From Cryomorphaceae bacterium (lineage in GTDB: Bacteria > Bacteroidota > Bacteroidia > Flavobacteriales > BACL11): a DNA stretch of 47,213 nucleotides. The notes beneath the pieces were generated by a model. It saw only the letters and a list, made by a program, of their open reading frames with translations, was not told the DNA's origin and did no database searches. The stretch's first letter is position 1, and the number at the start of each line of letters is the position of its first letter. Made by a program: the position numbers and the translations under genes. Of this stretch, positions 1 through 7,920 are shown piece by piece. Location of the stretch: assembly GCA_014384505.1 (NCBI GenBank), contig JACNFT010000055.1, positions 1-47,213 of the forward strand, read 5' to 3'.

Positions 1-108
1 GGTAGGGCTTCTTCTTTAATCTTGTCATAGCGAACCTTTAGGTGTGGCTATCTATTTGTTCGCAAAGACATTTATTCAATAATTATTTTCTACTGTACCA
101 TTATAATA
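1..108. other. Left-edge stretch without a recognisable gene
   Basis: All three plus-strand frames meet stops within about 30 bases. On the minus strand an ATG at 28 opens a frame that leaves the window after nine codons, too little to call. An inverted repeat GCGAAC (30-35) / GTTCGC (58-63) with a 22-nt spacer is visible. It could be part of a structured leader of a gene lying to the left, but nothing else supports a named RNA. Confidence 0.3.
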
Positions 109-136
109 AAAGCAAGAGCCAATTGGCTCTTGCTTT
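109..136. terminator. Perfect palindromic terminator, bidirectional
   Basis: A 28-bp perfect palindrome forms a 12-bp stem with a four-base AATT loop (arms AAAGCAAGAGCC and its complement). A-rich sequence lies on the left and a T-rich run on the right. It sits 18 bp past the stop of the minus-strand lipoprotein gene at 155-451, so it most likely ends that transcript, and possibly also one entering from the left. Confidence 0.75.
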
Positions 137-154
137 ATATTTTTTATTGCAGAA

Positions 155-451
155 TTATTTACACTCGTAATAGACTCTATAATCTGTTGTTCCATCTCCA
201 TCCATATCATATGTCATTTCCGTATCCTCCATTGTATCTAAGTCATCACCACAAAACTCACTATCAGAAACCTGTATAGTAGCATTCATATATTCCTCAA
301 AAGTAGCATAGCCTAACATTTCTGCCAGTTCTTGAAAATCTGCCTCCAATGCACCATTAATAAATTCATATTTCTGTTCGCAATCCTTACATTTTTTACA
401 TGATGTTAACATCATCCCTGCTACTGCAATTAATAAAAATACTTTTTTCAT
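155..451 (-). CDS. Small acidic Cys-containing lipoprotein, function unknown
   Basis: The protein has 98 residues with a lipoprotein signal peptide ending in the lipobox LTSC (Cys18), so it is probably exported and anchored in a membrane. The first residues after the anchor are CKKCKDC (Cys 18, 21, 24), and two more Cys lie near residue 67 and the C-terminus. The mature part is acidic. Near its end it carries DMDGDGTTD, which resembles a calcium-binding DxDGDG loop of dockerin or thrombospondin-3 type. The Cys cluster and acidic loop suggest metal or calcium binding, but that is inference. I do not recognise a family. It is monocistronic, with a terminator at 109-136 and a possible -7 element upstream. 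Confidence 0.7.
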   Translation of the reverse strand: MKKVFLLIAVAGMMLTSCKKCKDCEQKYEFINGALEADFQELAEMLGYATFEEYMNATIQVSDSEFCGDDLDTMEDTEMTYDMDGDGTTDYRVYYECK

Positions 452-515
452 TGTTTAACTAATTTAAATTTTGCATACTCTAAAATGGTTTTCGGCTTGC
501 CCTATCATTAGGTTT

Positions 516-523
516 CAAATGTA
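516..523 (-). promoter_or_regulatory. Candidate -7 element for the 155-451 lipoprotein gene
   Basis: On the minus strand the bases read TACATTTG, matching the Bacteroidota -7 consensus TAnnTTTG. This is about 65 bp upstream of the start at 451. No matching TTTG -33 element was found at normal spacing, so support is moderate to low. Confidence 0.35.
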
Positions 524-536
524 TTATTTTTATTTT

Positions 537-544
537 TATTTTTG
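537..544 (+). promoter_or_regulatory. Candidate plus-strand -7 element before the tandem arrays
   Basis: TATTTTTG matches TAnnTTTG on the plus strand and is followed by the two tandem arrays and the hairpin at 696-725. If active it would give a short RNA of about 170 nt. The site lies inside a T-rich tract, where chance matches are likely. Confidence 0.2.
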
Positions 545-571
545 TTATATGTTATATGTTATATGTTATAT
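544..571. repeat. Heptamer tandem array (GTTATAT)x4
   Basis: Four perfect head-to-tail copies of GTTATAT (544-550, 551-557, 558-564, 565-571) lie in the intergenic region between two minus-strand genes. Perfect short arrays of this kind are prone to slipped-strand length change. The array is just downstream of a possible plus-strand -7 element and on the promoter-distal side of the minus-strand lipoprotein gene. Its role is unknown. Confidence 0.85.
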
Positions 572-615
572 TTTTATTCAAATTTACCCTAGTAATCCAA
601 TCTGAAAACCAAAAC

Positions 616-699
616 CAAAGTAGTTGTAAAAGCCATCAAAGTAGTTGTAAAAGCTATCAAAGTAGTTGTTTTAGCTATCAAAGTACTTGTAATAAAAAA
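616..699. repeat. 21-bp tandem array, four copies
   Basis: Four head-to-tail 21-bp units begin with CAAAGTA(G/C)TTGTAA (616-636, 637-657, 658-678, 679-699). The first two differ at one base, the third has an inverted A/T run, and the fourth is degenerate in its second half. There are no spacers, so it is not CRISPR-like. Translated on the plus strand it gives a Cys/Ser/Gln heptad repeat, but the reading frame runs into the antisense of the next gene and is not convincing as a gene. Confidence 0.85.
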
Positions 700-725
700 A
701 CCAGCAAATTGCTTTGCTGGTTTTT
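696..725. terminator. Terminator of the PUR-protein gene
   Basis: The stem CCAGCAAA (701-708) / TTTGCTGG (713-720) has a four-base loop and is flanked by an A-run on the left and a T-run on the right. It therefore reads as an intrinsic terminator in both directions. It is 21 bp past the stop of the minus-strand gene at 746-1150 and would also end any plus-strand RNA crossing the 21-bp array. Confidence 0.75.
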
Positions 726-745
726 CCACTTGTTTTTGGGATTAC

Positions 746-1150
746 TTAGTCTTTCCCTAAATCATCAAAATTAACTTCAGTAAAGTCAGTTGATGATGAT
801 TCTTCATCTTGTACGGGTTTAGGGGTAGTTTTTGTTTCAATTTTATTTTCTTCTTTCACTTCCTCTGTTTTCTTTTCTGTATTAGAAATTACTTCCTCTC
901 CTTTTTCTTTAATTATATAATCGCTTACTTCATTTAAAGCTTCTTTGAACTTTGCGAAATCTTCCTTGTACAGGTATATTTTATGTTTCTTGTAAAAAGG
1001 GGTTCCGTCCTCATTAAAATCACGCTTACTCTCGGTAACGGTCATGTAATAGTCCTCTGCTCTTGTCGATCTTACATCAAAAAAATAAGTTCTTCTTCCT
1101 GCACGAACCGATTTTGAAAAAATTTCTTCTATATCTCTGTTTTCAGCCAT
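746..1150 (-). CDS. DUF3276 / PUR-domain nucleic-acid-binding protein
   Basis: A 134-residue protein. Residues about 5-85 match the DUF3276 (Bacteroidota PUR-alpha-like) fold, with an N-terminal region containing SKSVRAGRRTYFFDVR and the DYYMTVTESKR strand pattern. This family binds single-stranded DNA or RNA and is nearly universal in the phylum; the Borrelia relative regulates genes. Residues 86-134 form a charged, low-complexity Glu/Lys/Thr tail that is probably disordered and is often variable in this family. It is monocistronic with its own terminator at 696-725. The family call is confident; the regulatory targets are unknown. Confidence 0.88.
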   Translation of the reverse strand: MAENRDIEEIFSKSVRAGRRTYFFDVRSTRAEDYYMTVTESKRDFNEDGTPFYKKHKIYLYKEDFAKFKEALNEVSDYIIKEKGEEVISNTEKKTEEVKEENKIETKTTPKPVQDEESSSTDFTEVNFDDLGKD

Positions 1151-1199
1151 CTGTAATTTTTTTTAAAAGCCAAATATATTAAAATATATTAAGTAGTAG

Positions 1200-2945
1200 T
1201 TACGATTCTTTATTTGTCTGTATTTGATGCATCTCGAAATAAAATCCTTTTTGGCTAAGTAATTCACTGTGCGAACCGGATTCTGTTATCTCTCCATTGT
1301 CAAGTACTATAATTTTATCAGCATCTTTCAGGGTTGATATTCTGTGCGAAATAATAATACTGCTTTTTGCCTTACTTTCTACTTTCAATTGTTTTAAAAT
1401 TCTTTGTTCTTTCGTTGCATCAATTGCGGATAGACAGTCATCAAAAATATAAAGGCTAGGGTTTTTGTAAAAAGTTCTTGCAATGGCAAGCCTTTGTCTT
1501 TGTCCGCCAGATAGCTGTACACCTCTTTCGCCTATTATAGTGTCCAATCCTTCTTTAAAATTATTTATTTCATCTAAAATATCTGCTTTTTTAGCAGCTT
1601 CAATTATTTTTTGGTTATCAATAGTGTCACTTGAAAAAGCAATATTTTCTCTTATTGTTCCCGAAAATAAATAACCGTCCTGCGGAATGTAGCCTATGGC
1701 AGTTCTTAAACTATTTAGGTTTAAATTTTTAATGTTCGTATTTCCAAAGCTAATACTACCAGTTGAGGTGTCGTACAAGCGGCAAACTAGGTTAGCAATA
1801 GTTGATTTCCCACTTCCTGTTTTACCAAATATACCAAGCGTGTTTCCTTGTTTTAGTCTAAAGCTTAGGTTTTTCAGGGCCTGAATATTAGTGTCAGTAT
1901 AACTTAAATTAACTTCATTAAACACAATATCGCCTTCAATGGGGGTGTGTTCTGTTGTTTTGTTTTCAATGTCTGAAGTAAGCAATAAAAAGTCGTTTAT
2001 TCTTTCTTGTGAAGCTGCTGCTCTTTGTACTAATGAGGTAATCCAACCAATTGAAGCAACAGGCCAAGCCAACATGTTTACATAAATAATAAACTCAGCA
2101 ATATTTCCTGTACTGATATTTCCTTTAAAGCTTTCCAACCCTCCAATATAAACCGTTAGTACGCTACTAACCCCAATCATGGAAATTATTAAAGGAAAAA
2201 ATAAGGCTTCTATTTTTACGAGTTCTAATTGTCGCTTGGTGTAGCTTTTGCAACTATTCATAAATACCTCTAAGGCATTTTCTTCATTACTAAACGATTT
2301 AATAATTTTTATTCCTGAAAAAGTTTCCTGAGCAACAGTAGTAATATCCGAAAGTTGTGCTTGCACTTTTTCACTTCTTTTATTCATAGTACTACTTACA
2401 AAATAAACTGAAACAGCAAGTATAGGTAAAGGCAAAAGCACAAAAAATGTTAGTGTTGTACTTATACTTAGCATTTTACTAATCACCAGTAAAAACAAGA
2501 TAAATATATTGATGGCATACATAAGGGCAGGACCTAAGTACATGCGCACTCTACTTACATCTTCCGATATTCTATTCATCAAATCGCCAGTTTTATTTTT
2601 TTTGTAAAACGAGATGCTTAAAGCTTGATATTGTTGATAGATTTCATTCTTTAAATCATATTCTATTTTCCTTGATATTACAATAATGGTCTGTCGCATG
2701 AAATACATAAAGATACCTTTGAGTATGGCAAACAAAACAATTAAGCTACCATATTTTATGAGTATCTCACTTGTGTTCGAACTGTTTCCCGTATTCATGC
2801 TAAGAATTACTGCATCAAAGGCTTTCCTTACAAATTCAGCAGGGTATAAGGCAAATAAGTTGGCTATGATAATAAAAACCGTACCTATTGCTAGTAATGT
2901 TCGGTATTTCCAAAAGAATTTATTGAGGTAAAATAAGTGTTTCAT
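1200..2945 (-). CDS. ABC exporter, fused permease and ATPase (MsbA/MdlB type)
   Basis: One half-transporter of 581 residues, presumably working as a dimer to export a lipid, peptide or drug across the inner membrane. Six membrane segments occupy about residues 15-310. The nucleotide-binding domain has Walker A GKTGSGKST, signature LSGGQRQR, Walker B ending IFDDCLSAID, and an H-loop IIISHR. The Walker B carries Asp-Asp where the catalytic Asp-Glu is usual, a variant common in the MdlA/YheI-like branch. I chose the ATG at 2945 because the upstream extension would need a TTG start and adds 19 residues that look unlike the family. No partner half-transporter is adjacent. The substrate cannot be inferred. 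Confidence 0.88.
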   Translation of the reverse strand: MKHLFYLNKFFWKYRTLLAIGTVFIIIANLFALYPAEFVRKAFDAVILSMNTGNSSNTSEILIKYGSLIVLFAILKGIFMYFMRQTIIVISRKIEYDLKNEIYQQYQALSISFYKKNKTGDLMNRISEDVSRVRMYLGPALMYAINIFILFLLVISKMLSISTTLTFFVLLPLPILAVSVYFVSSTMNKRSEKVQAQLSDITTVAQETFSGIKIIKSFSNEENALEVFMNSCKSYTKRQLELVKIEALFFPLIISMIGVSSVLTVYIGGLESFKGNISTGNIAEFIIYVNMLAWPVASIGWITSLVQRAAASQERINDFLLLTSDIENKTTEHTPIEGDIVFNEVNLSYTDTNIQALKNLSFRLKQGNTLGIFGKTGSGKSTIANLVCRLYDTSTGSISFGNTNIKNLNLNSLRTAIGYIPQDGYLFSGTIRENIAFSSDTIDNQKIIEAAKKADILDEINNFKEGLDTIIGERGVQLSGGQRQRLAIARTFYKNPSLYIFDDCLSAIDATKEQRILKQLKVESKAKSSIIISHRISTLKDADKIIVLDNGEITESGSHSELLSQKGFYFEMHQIQTNKES

Positions 2946-3078
2946 TAATTGTTGAGTTACTTTATTTAAAAAGCCAAAAATAATAAGTAAATTCGCGTCC
3001 AATTTAAAAATGAGAAGAAATTAATTTTTAAAGTAGATTTATCTGATTAAATAATTTAATTTAATACAAGAAAAAGAA

Positions 3079-4164
3079 ATGGCATTAACAGAAATAAAAG
3101 CTAAAAAAGAAGGATTGGTAATGAGTGAAATGAGTTTAATGGGGCATGAACAAGTTATTTTTTGCAATGATGCGGAAACAGGATTAAAAGCAATTATTGC
3201 TATTCACGATACAACTTTAGGTCCCGCTCTTGGTGGTACGCGTATGTGGGATTATGCTAATGAAGAGGATGCTATTCAGGATGTGTTGCGTTTGTCAAGA
3301 GGGATGTCATTTAAAGCTGCTATTTCTGGTTTGGAATTAGGAGGTGGTAAAGCGGTTATTATTGGAGACGCTAAAACTGAAAAAACGGAAGCGTTAATGC
3401 GTAAATTTGGTCAGTATGTCGACAGCTTAGGGGGTAAATATATTACTGCTGAGGATGTTGGTATGAATACTAAAGATATGGAGTATGTACGCATGGAAAC
3501 TAAGCATGTAACAGGAATTCCTGAAAGCATGGGAGGTAGTGGTGATCCTTCACCAGTTACTGCTTTTGGTGTGTTTATGGGAATGAAAGCTTCTGCAAAA
3601 TACAAATGGGGAAGTGATAATTTAGACGGTAAAACAGTACTTGTACAAGGAATTGGGCATGTAGGGGAAAACCTAGTAAAACATTTAACGGATGATGGTG
3701 CTAATGTAATTATCAATGATATTAATGAAACACGATTGGCTGAGCTTGCTCAGCAGTATGGAGCCAAAATTGTAATGGGTGATGCTATTTATGATTTGGA
3801 TATTGATATTTACGCTCCATGTGCTTTAGGTGCAACAGTAAACCCTAACACGATTAGCCGATTGAAATGTGAAATAATTGCAGGTGCTGCTAATAATCAG
3901 TTAGCTGATGAGGTAAGAGATGGGCAATTGTGTACAGATAAAGGAATTGTTTATGCTCCTGATTTTTTAATTAATGCTGGAGGTTTGATTAATGTTTATT
4001 CTGAAATTCATGGATATGATAGAGAGCATGCTATTAACCAAACAAGAGCAATTTATAATACAACGTTAGAAATTTTAAAGAAAGCAGAATTAGAGAGTAT
4101 AACAACTCATGCTGCTGCTTTAGAGATAGCTGAACAAAGAATTAATGATAGAAAAAACGCGTAA
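3079..4164 (+). CDS. Leucine/phenylalanine/valine-type amino acid dehydrogenase
   Basis: A 361-residue NAD-dependent oxidative deaminase of branched-chain or aromatic amino acids. The length fits leucine dehydrogenase (about 364). The N-terminal catalytic domain shows GPALGGTRM and the glycine-rich GGGKAVIIGD segment with the catalytic Lys. The C-terminal Rossmann domain has the dinucleotide site QGIGHVGENL near residue 195. It converts leucine and related amino acids to 2-oxo acids, feeding branched-chain catabolism; the methylmalonyl-CoA mutase of this window is one plausible end point for valine and isoleucine. nusB starts 6 bp downstream, so the two are probably co-transcribed. Exact substrate preference cannot be read from the sequence. 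Confidence 0.9.
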   Translation: MALTEIKAKKEGLVMSEMSLMGHEQVIFCNDAETGLKAIIAIHDTTLGPALGGTRMWDYANEEDAIQDVLRLSRGMSFKAAISGLELGGGKAVIIGDAKTEKTEALMRKFGQYVDSLGGKYITAEDVGMNTKDMEYVRMETKHVTGIPESMGGSGDPSPVTAFGVFMGMKASAKYKWGSDNLDGKTVLVQGIGHVGENLVKHLTDDGANVIINDINETRLAELAQQYGAKIVMGDAIYDLDIDIYAPCALGATVNPNTISRLKCEIIAGAANNQLADEVRDGQLCTDKGIVYAPDFLINAGGLINVYSEIHGYDREHAINQTRAIYNTTLEILKKAELESITTHAAALEIAEQRINDRKNA

Positions 4165-4170
4165 TTTCAG

Positions 4171-5100
4171 ATGCTAAGTAGAAGACATATCAGGTTAAAA
4201 GTAATGCAATCATTGTATTCATATTTTACAGTAAAGGAGGATAATATGCCAGTTGCTGAGCGTGCAATGCTAAAACATATTAATGAAGTAGTAGAACTTA
4301 ATTTAGTGATTATTTCTTTATTGATTGAGTTGGTGAAACATGCTGATAATTTCTTTGAACAAGGTAAGAAAAAACACTTACCATCTGCTAATGATTTGAA
4401 TCCTAATAGACGATTTGTTGAAAATAAAATTATTGCACTAATCCGTGACGATAATCCTTTGATGCATAAGGTAAGTAGAGTCTCAGGTATTTGGTTAAAG
4501 AATGATCATGATGTTGTAAGAAAGTTATTCTCTGAACTGTTTAAATCAGAATTATATACAAAATATATTTCTACAGAGGAAAAAGGAGTTGATGTTGATC
4601 AAAGATTTATTGTAAATGCATTGAATGAAATTATATTGAACAATGAGTTAGTACATCATATACTAGAAGAAAGAAGTATATACTGGACGGATGACTTGCC
4701 ATTTGTTGCCGCTATTGTTATGGGACAGATTAAGTCAAATAAAATCATTAAGCCTGATTCAGCATTTAAGGATGATTCGGATGAAAAATTTGCATTAAAA
4801 TTATTTCGTAATACAATAAATAACAACAAAGAGTATGAGGATATAATTGTAAAATTCTCAAAAAACTGGGAATTAGATCGTATTGCAATTATGGATCAAT
4901 TATTCTTAAAAATGGCTTTTGCTGAAATTTTTTCAATGGAAGATTTGCCCGTAAAAGTTTCTATGAATGAATATATTGAAATTTCAAAATATTATGGCGC
5001 AGCAAAAAGCAAACTGTTTGTGAATGGTTTGTTGGACAATGTAGTAAAAACCTATACTAGAGAAGGGAAAATTAAAAAAATAGGGAGAGGATTAGTTTAA
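4171..5100 (+). CDS. nusB: Transcription antitermination factor NusB, long form
   Basis: At 309 residues it is about twice the size of E. coli NusB, as is usual in Bacteroidota. The N-terminus (LSRRHIRLKVMQSLYSYF) keeps the opening helix of the RNA-binding fold. The canonical NusB helical domain follows in the C-terminal half (about 165-300), with the typical ELDRIAIMDQLFLKMAFAE pattern and NEYIEISKYYG near the end. NusB with NusE/S10 binds boxA RNA in rRNA antitermination. It heads the conserved run nusB-DUF1573-yajC-ybbR. The ATG at 4171 fits the family start and lies 6 bp after the dehydrogenase stop. Confidence 0.92.
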   Translation: MLSRRHIRLKVMQSLYSYFTVKEDNMPVAERAMLKHINEVVELNLVIISLLIELVKHADNFFEQGKKKHLPSANDLNPNRRFVENKIIALIRDDNPLMHKVSRVSGIWLKNDHDVVRKLFSELFKSELYTKYISTEEKGVDVDQRFIVNALNEIILNNELVHHILEERSIYWTDDLPFVAAIVMGQIKSNKIIKPDSAFKDDSDEKFALKLFRNTINNNKEYEDIIVKFSKNWELDRIAIMDQLFLKMAFAEIFSMEDLPVKVSMNEYIEISKYYGAAKSKLFVNGLLDNVVKTYTREGKIKKIGRGLV

Positions 5101-5131
5101 AAAAACCTTATTTTTGAAATCAAAAATTAAA

Positions 5132-5584
5132 ATGAAGCAACTTATCTTATTATTAGTATCCTTAGCGTTAGTTTCTTGTAACTTATCATCAGATGAAAAG
5201 ACAATAACTACCGACTTAGTGAATAGCCCACTTACAGCAAATAGCAATGCTGAAAAAGTATTGACACCTAACATTGAAATGCTCGAAACGAGTTACAATT
5301 TTGGTGAAATGCTACAAGGTGAATCAGTTACACATGACTTTATTCTAAAAAATACTGGTGAGGCTGACCTTATAATTTCAGCTGCAAAAGGAAGTTGTGG
5401 TTGTACAGTGCCTGAGTGGCCTAAAACACCAATTGCAAAAGGGGAAGAGGCTGCAATTAAAGTTACTTTCAATAGTGCAGGGAAATCAGGAAAACAAAAT
5501 AAAACCGTTACTTTGGTGACCAATGCAATGCCAAATACTAAAGTATTAACTATAAATGGGAATGTAATTGTTCCTCAAAATTAA
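5132..5584 (+). CDS. DUF1573 lipoprotein
   Basis: A 150-residue exported protein. The ATG at 5132 gives a clean lipoprotein signal ending LVSC (Cys16); a TTG at 5114 would add six residues and is less likely. The mature part is one DUF1573 Ig-like domain, with a NFGEMLQGES opening, a FxLKNTG strand and the conserved GSCGCTVPEWP segment, followed by GKQNKTVTLVTN. The family is very common in Bacteroidota and often sits between nusB and yajC, as here. Its molecular function is not established; a cell-envelope structural or binding role is likely. It starts 31 bp after nusB and ends 5 bp before yajC. Confidence 0.85.
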   Translation: MKQLILLLVSLALVSCNLSSDEKTITTDLVNSPLTANSNAEKVLTPNIEMLETSYNFGEMLQGESVTHDFILKNTGEADLIISAAKGSCGCTVPEWPKTPIAKGEEAAIKVTFNSAGKSGKQNKTVTLVTNAMPNTKVLTINGNVIVPQN

Positions 5585-5589
5585 TAAAT

Positions 5590-5883
5590 ATGATATTATT
5601 ACAATCAGCAGGAACGGGAACTTCATCATTAATTATGTTCGGTATGATATTTGCCGTAATGTATTTTTTTATGATTCGTCCGCAAATAAAAAAACAAAAG
5701 CAAGAGCGTGAATACCGTTCAGCATTAAAAATTGGAGATTCAGTAATTACTATTGGTGGTATTTATGGTAAAGTTACGGATGTAAAGGAAGATGCTGTTG
5801 TTGTTGAAGTGCATGGAGGTACAAAGTTAAAAATAGCTAAAACTGCAGTTTCAATGACAGGTGAATCTGGTATAGAGAAATAA
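5590..5883 (+). CDS. yajC: Preprotein translocase auxiliary subunit YajC
   Basis: A 97-residue inner-membrane protein with one membrane helix at about residues 13-32, directly followed by the family-typical FMIRPQIKKQKQ basic stretch. A small cytoplasmic domain follows with the GDSVITIGGIYGKVTDV pattern. YajC associates with SecDF at the Sec translocon. It lies in the conserved nusB-DUF1573-yajC-ybbR order with 5 bp to the previous gene and 2 bp to the next. Confidence 0.94.
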   Translation: MILLQSAGTGTSSLIMFGMIFAVMYFFMIRPQIKKQKQEREYRSALKIGDSVITIGGIYGKVTDVKEDAVVVEVHGGTKLKIAKTAVSMTGESGIEK

Positions 5884-5885
5884 TA

Positions 5886-6869
5886 ATGATTGAGCGCTTA
5901 AAAAACAGAATACGTAGTTTTTTTAAGTCAGCATCAAATAATAAAAGGATAACTACTTACGCTTTATTTCTTTTTATTTCTCTCTCGTTTTGGTTTTTAA
6001 GTATGTTGTCCAAGCAGCATGAAACAACCTTAAAAGTTCCTCTTATTTATAGTAATTTCCCAGCTGATAAATTAGTGTCAGCTCCAGTTGCTAATTTTGT
6101 TGAGGTTAGAGTGAAAGCGCCAGGATTTTCTATTTTATTTTATAATCTGTTTAATTTTTCCAAACTAAGTTTGGATATTGATAAGGCAAACACTAAGCCT
6201 AATAAAGGGGGGAGTGAAGTGTTTTGGATAATGAATGCTAAGCGAAAAGCTGTGGTTGAAATTATTTCTACTTCTATGGAGCTACTTGATATAAGTCCCG
6301 AAAGGTTAGTTATACCCTTTAGTGATAAAGCCAAAAAGAAAGTGGCTATTAAACTTAATCAAACCATTAGTTTGAAAGCTGAAATGTGGTTTGCAAATCC
6401 GATTATTTTAATTCCTGATAGTATTATGATTTATGGAGAGAAACAACAATTGGATACCATAGATTTCATTGATACAGAAGAGCTTTTATTGACAGATGTT
6501 AGTGAAAGCAATAGTAATAAAGTATCCCTTAGTATTCCTGACCAGGTACAATGTAAAATAAAAAATATTGAGGTTATAATTGAGGTAGAGCCTTTTGTGG
6601 AACAACTTATAGAATACAAGGTGCAAGTAGTGAACTTAAAAAAGGGATATACTATTAAGTTGTTTCCTGAAGTAGTACAAGTAACCCTTAGGGCGCCAAA
6701 AGATAAATACAGTATGCTACAAACTGATTTTTTAACATTAAAAGTAGATGCTTCTCTTATTTCAACCGAAAATTCAACCTTAGCTGTTGAGGTGGAAAGT
6801 TTGCCTTCCTTTATTAAATTGCAAAGGGTATATCCTTCAAGGCTTGAATTCTTACTGATTAAGGAGTAA
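5886..6869 (+). CDS. YbbR-like domain protein
   Basis: A 327-residue protein with an N-terminal membrane helix at about 24-42 and an extracytoplasmic part built of YbbR-like beta repeats. The pattern is recognisable as VPLIYSNFPADKLVS, then VEVRVKAPGFS, with a related repeat near EYKVQVVNLKKGYTIKLFPEVVQVTLRAP at about 245-275. In Firmicutes YbbR/CdaR regulates the c-di-AMP cyclase; in Bacteroidota the role is unknown. coaE normally follows in this phylum, but here it is about 9 kb away. The last 18 bp overlap the 3' end of the converging gene at 6852-7919. Confidence 0.82.
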   Translation: MIERLKNRIRSFFKSASNNKRITTYALFLFISLSFWFLSMLSKQHETTLKVPLIYSNFPADKLVSAPVANFVEVRVKAPGFSILFYNLFNFSKLSLDIDKANTKPNKGGSEVFWIMNAKRKAVVEIISTSMELLDISPERLVIPFSDKAKKKVAIKLNQTISLKAEMWFANPIILIPDSIMIYGEKQQLDTIDFIDTEELLLTDVSESNSNKVSLSIPDQVQCKIKNIEVIIEVEPFVEQLIEYKVQVVNLKKGYTIKLFPEVVQVTLRAPKDKYSMLQTDFLTLKVDASLISTENSTLAVEVESLPSFIKLQRVYPSRLEFLLIKE

Positions 6870-7919
6870 TGAATCATTAATCTCCACCTCACAACTTACC
6901 GCATAATGATCAGATAATTTCTGCTTGTGTTTGGTGTAATTATAGCTTTTAAACCTTTCGGTATGCAAAATATAATCAATACGTAAAGCAGGCAGTTTTA
7001 CAAAGCTTTGTCCAATTCCTTTTCCTGATTCTTTAAAGGCATCTTTAAGGTTTTCACTAATCGTATTGTAAGCATAGGAAAGTGGGGTGTCATTAAAGTC
7101 CCCACACAAAATAATTAGATAGGGTGAGCTTTGCATATGCTCCTTAATTGCTCGGGCTTCTTCAGCTCTTTTTTTATAGCTACTTTTCATTCTTTCAACT
7201 ATCCCTTTTATGCCTTCTTTTAGGGTTTCTTTTTTAGGATTTTGTAAAAATGAATAATCACTATTCTTAAACCAATTAGAGGCCAAATGAACATTGTAAA
7301 CGCGTATTGTATCTGTACCTATAAGTAGGTCGGAATAAATGCAAATATTGTTCATACGCTCTCCTTTTATGCTTACAGTCGATTTGTTTATTTGAGGGAA
7401 GTTACTGTAGATAGCCATGTGCCATTGATCCTTTTTGCTTTGTAAGCCTATGTGTTTATGCACATAATTTAAAGTTGGAATTTTATCGGGGGTGTAAAAT
7501 TCTTGTATGCAAAGTATGTCTGCTTTTTCAGTTTTTAAAAAAGCTACTATTTCTGATTTTATATCAGGTTTTGCTATCCATCCGTAGCGATTGAAAAGAC
7601 GTACATTATAGGAAAGCACTTTAATGCTATCAGTATTTTCAGTTGTTTTGGGCTGAGTGCCAAAAAACAAACCTATGTATTGTATGCCGATTAGCAATAT
7701 GATAATATTTGCCCAAATTTGTTTTTTAAAACCAATTATCCAATAAATAAGAAATAAAATATTTACAATGTAAAAAATAGGGAATAGCAAGCCAAAAAAG
7801 GAAATAGGCCAAAAAAATGTGGGACTTATATAAGGAGATAAATAGGAAAGAAGTAACAATAGTAAACAAATGGAATTTGTTAGATAAAGAAGTTTGTTAA
7901 TGAGTGAAAGTCCTTTCAT
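6852..7919 (-). CDS. Membrane-anchored endonuclease/exonuclease/phosphatase-family protein
   Basis: A 355-residue protein with three membrane helices in the first 90 residues, then an EEP-fold domain facing the periplasm. Motifs of the DNase I/phosphatase superfamily are in order: LSYNVRLFNRYGW, ADILCIQEF (metal-binding Glu), YNVHLAS, ILCGDFNDTP and the terminal LSDHYAV with catalytic Asp-His. Members may hydrolyse phosphodiesters or phosphoinositide-like substrates; the substrate is unknown here. The ATG at 7919 follows the upstream rhomboid stop by one base. It is the last gene of the mutL-rhomboid-rhomboid operon and overlaps the converging ybbR by 18 bp. Confidence 0.85.
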   Translation of the reverse strand: MKGLSLINKLLYLTNSICLLLLLLSYLSPYISPTFFWPISFFGLLFPIFYIVNILFLIYWIIGFKKQIWANIIILLIGIQYIGLFFGTQPKTTENTDSIKVLSYNVRLFNRYGWIAKPDIKSEIVAFLKTEKADILCIQEFYTPDKIPTLNYVHKHIGLQSKKDQWHMAIYSNFPQINKSTVSIKGERMNNICIYSDLLIGTDTIRVYNVHLASNWFKNSDYSFLQNPKKETLKEGIKGIVERMKSSYKKRAEEARAIKEHMQSSPYLIILCGDFNDTPLSYAYNTISENLKDAFKESGKGIGQSFVKLPALRIDYILHTERFKSYNYTKHKQKLSDHYAVSCEVEINDSLLLNQ

Positions 7920-7920
7920 T

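Noticed and set aside
1..63. Structured RNA or tRNA-like element at the left edge
   Set aside because: Only a 6-bp inverted repeat with a long spacer is seen; no acceptor, anticodon or T-arm geometry fits, and the neighbouring sequence is outside the window.
616..699. CRISPR array
   Set aside because: The 21-bp units are adjacent without unique spacers, only four copies exist, and no cas genes are present.
556..774. 72-codon plus-strand frame with Cys/Ser/Gln heptads
   Set aside because: The heptads only reflect the 21-bp tandem array, the C-terminal third crosses the terminator and runs antisense into the PUR gene, and the hydrophobic ends are translated T-rich DNA.
2946..3002. 19-residue N-terminal extension of the ABC exporter
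   Set aside because: It needs a TTG start and precedes a good ATG (2945) that begins the usual basic N-terminus before the first membrane helix.
6431..6892. 153-codon minus-strand frame inside ybbR
   Set aside because: Antisense shadow: the plus-strand frame is a clear YbbR protein in a conserved cluster, and the antisense product has Ser/Thr-rich composition typical of reversed coding sequence.
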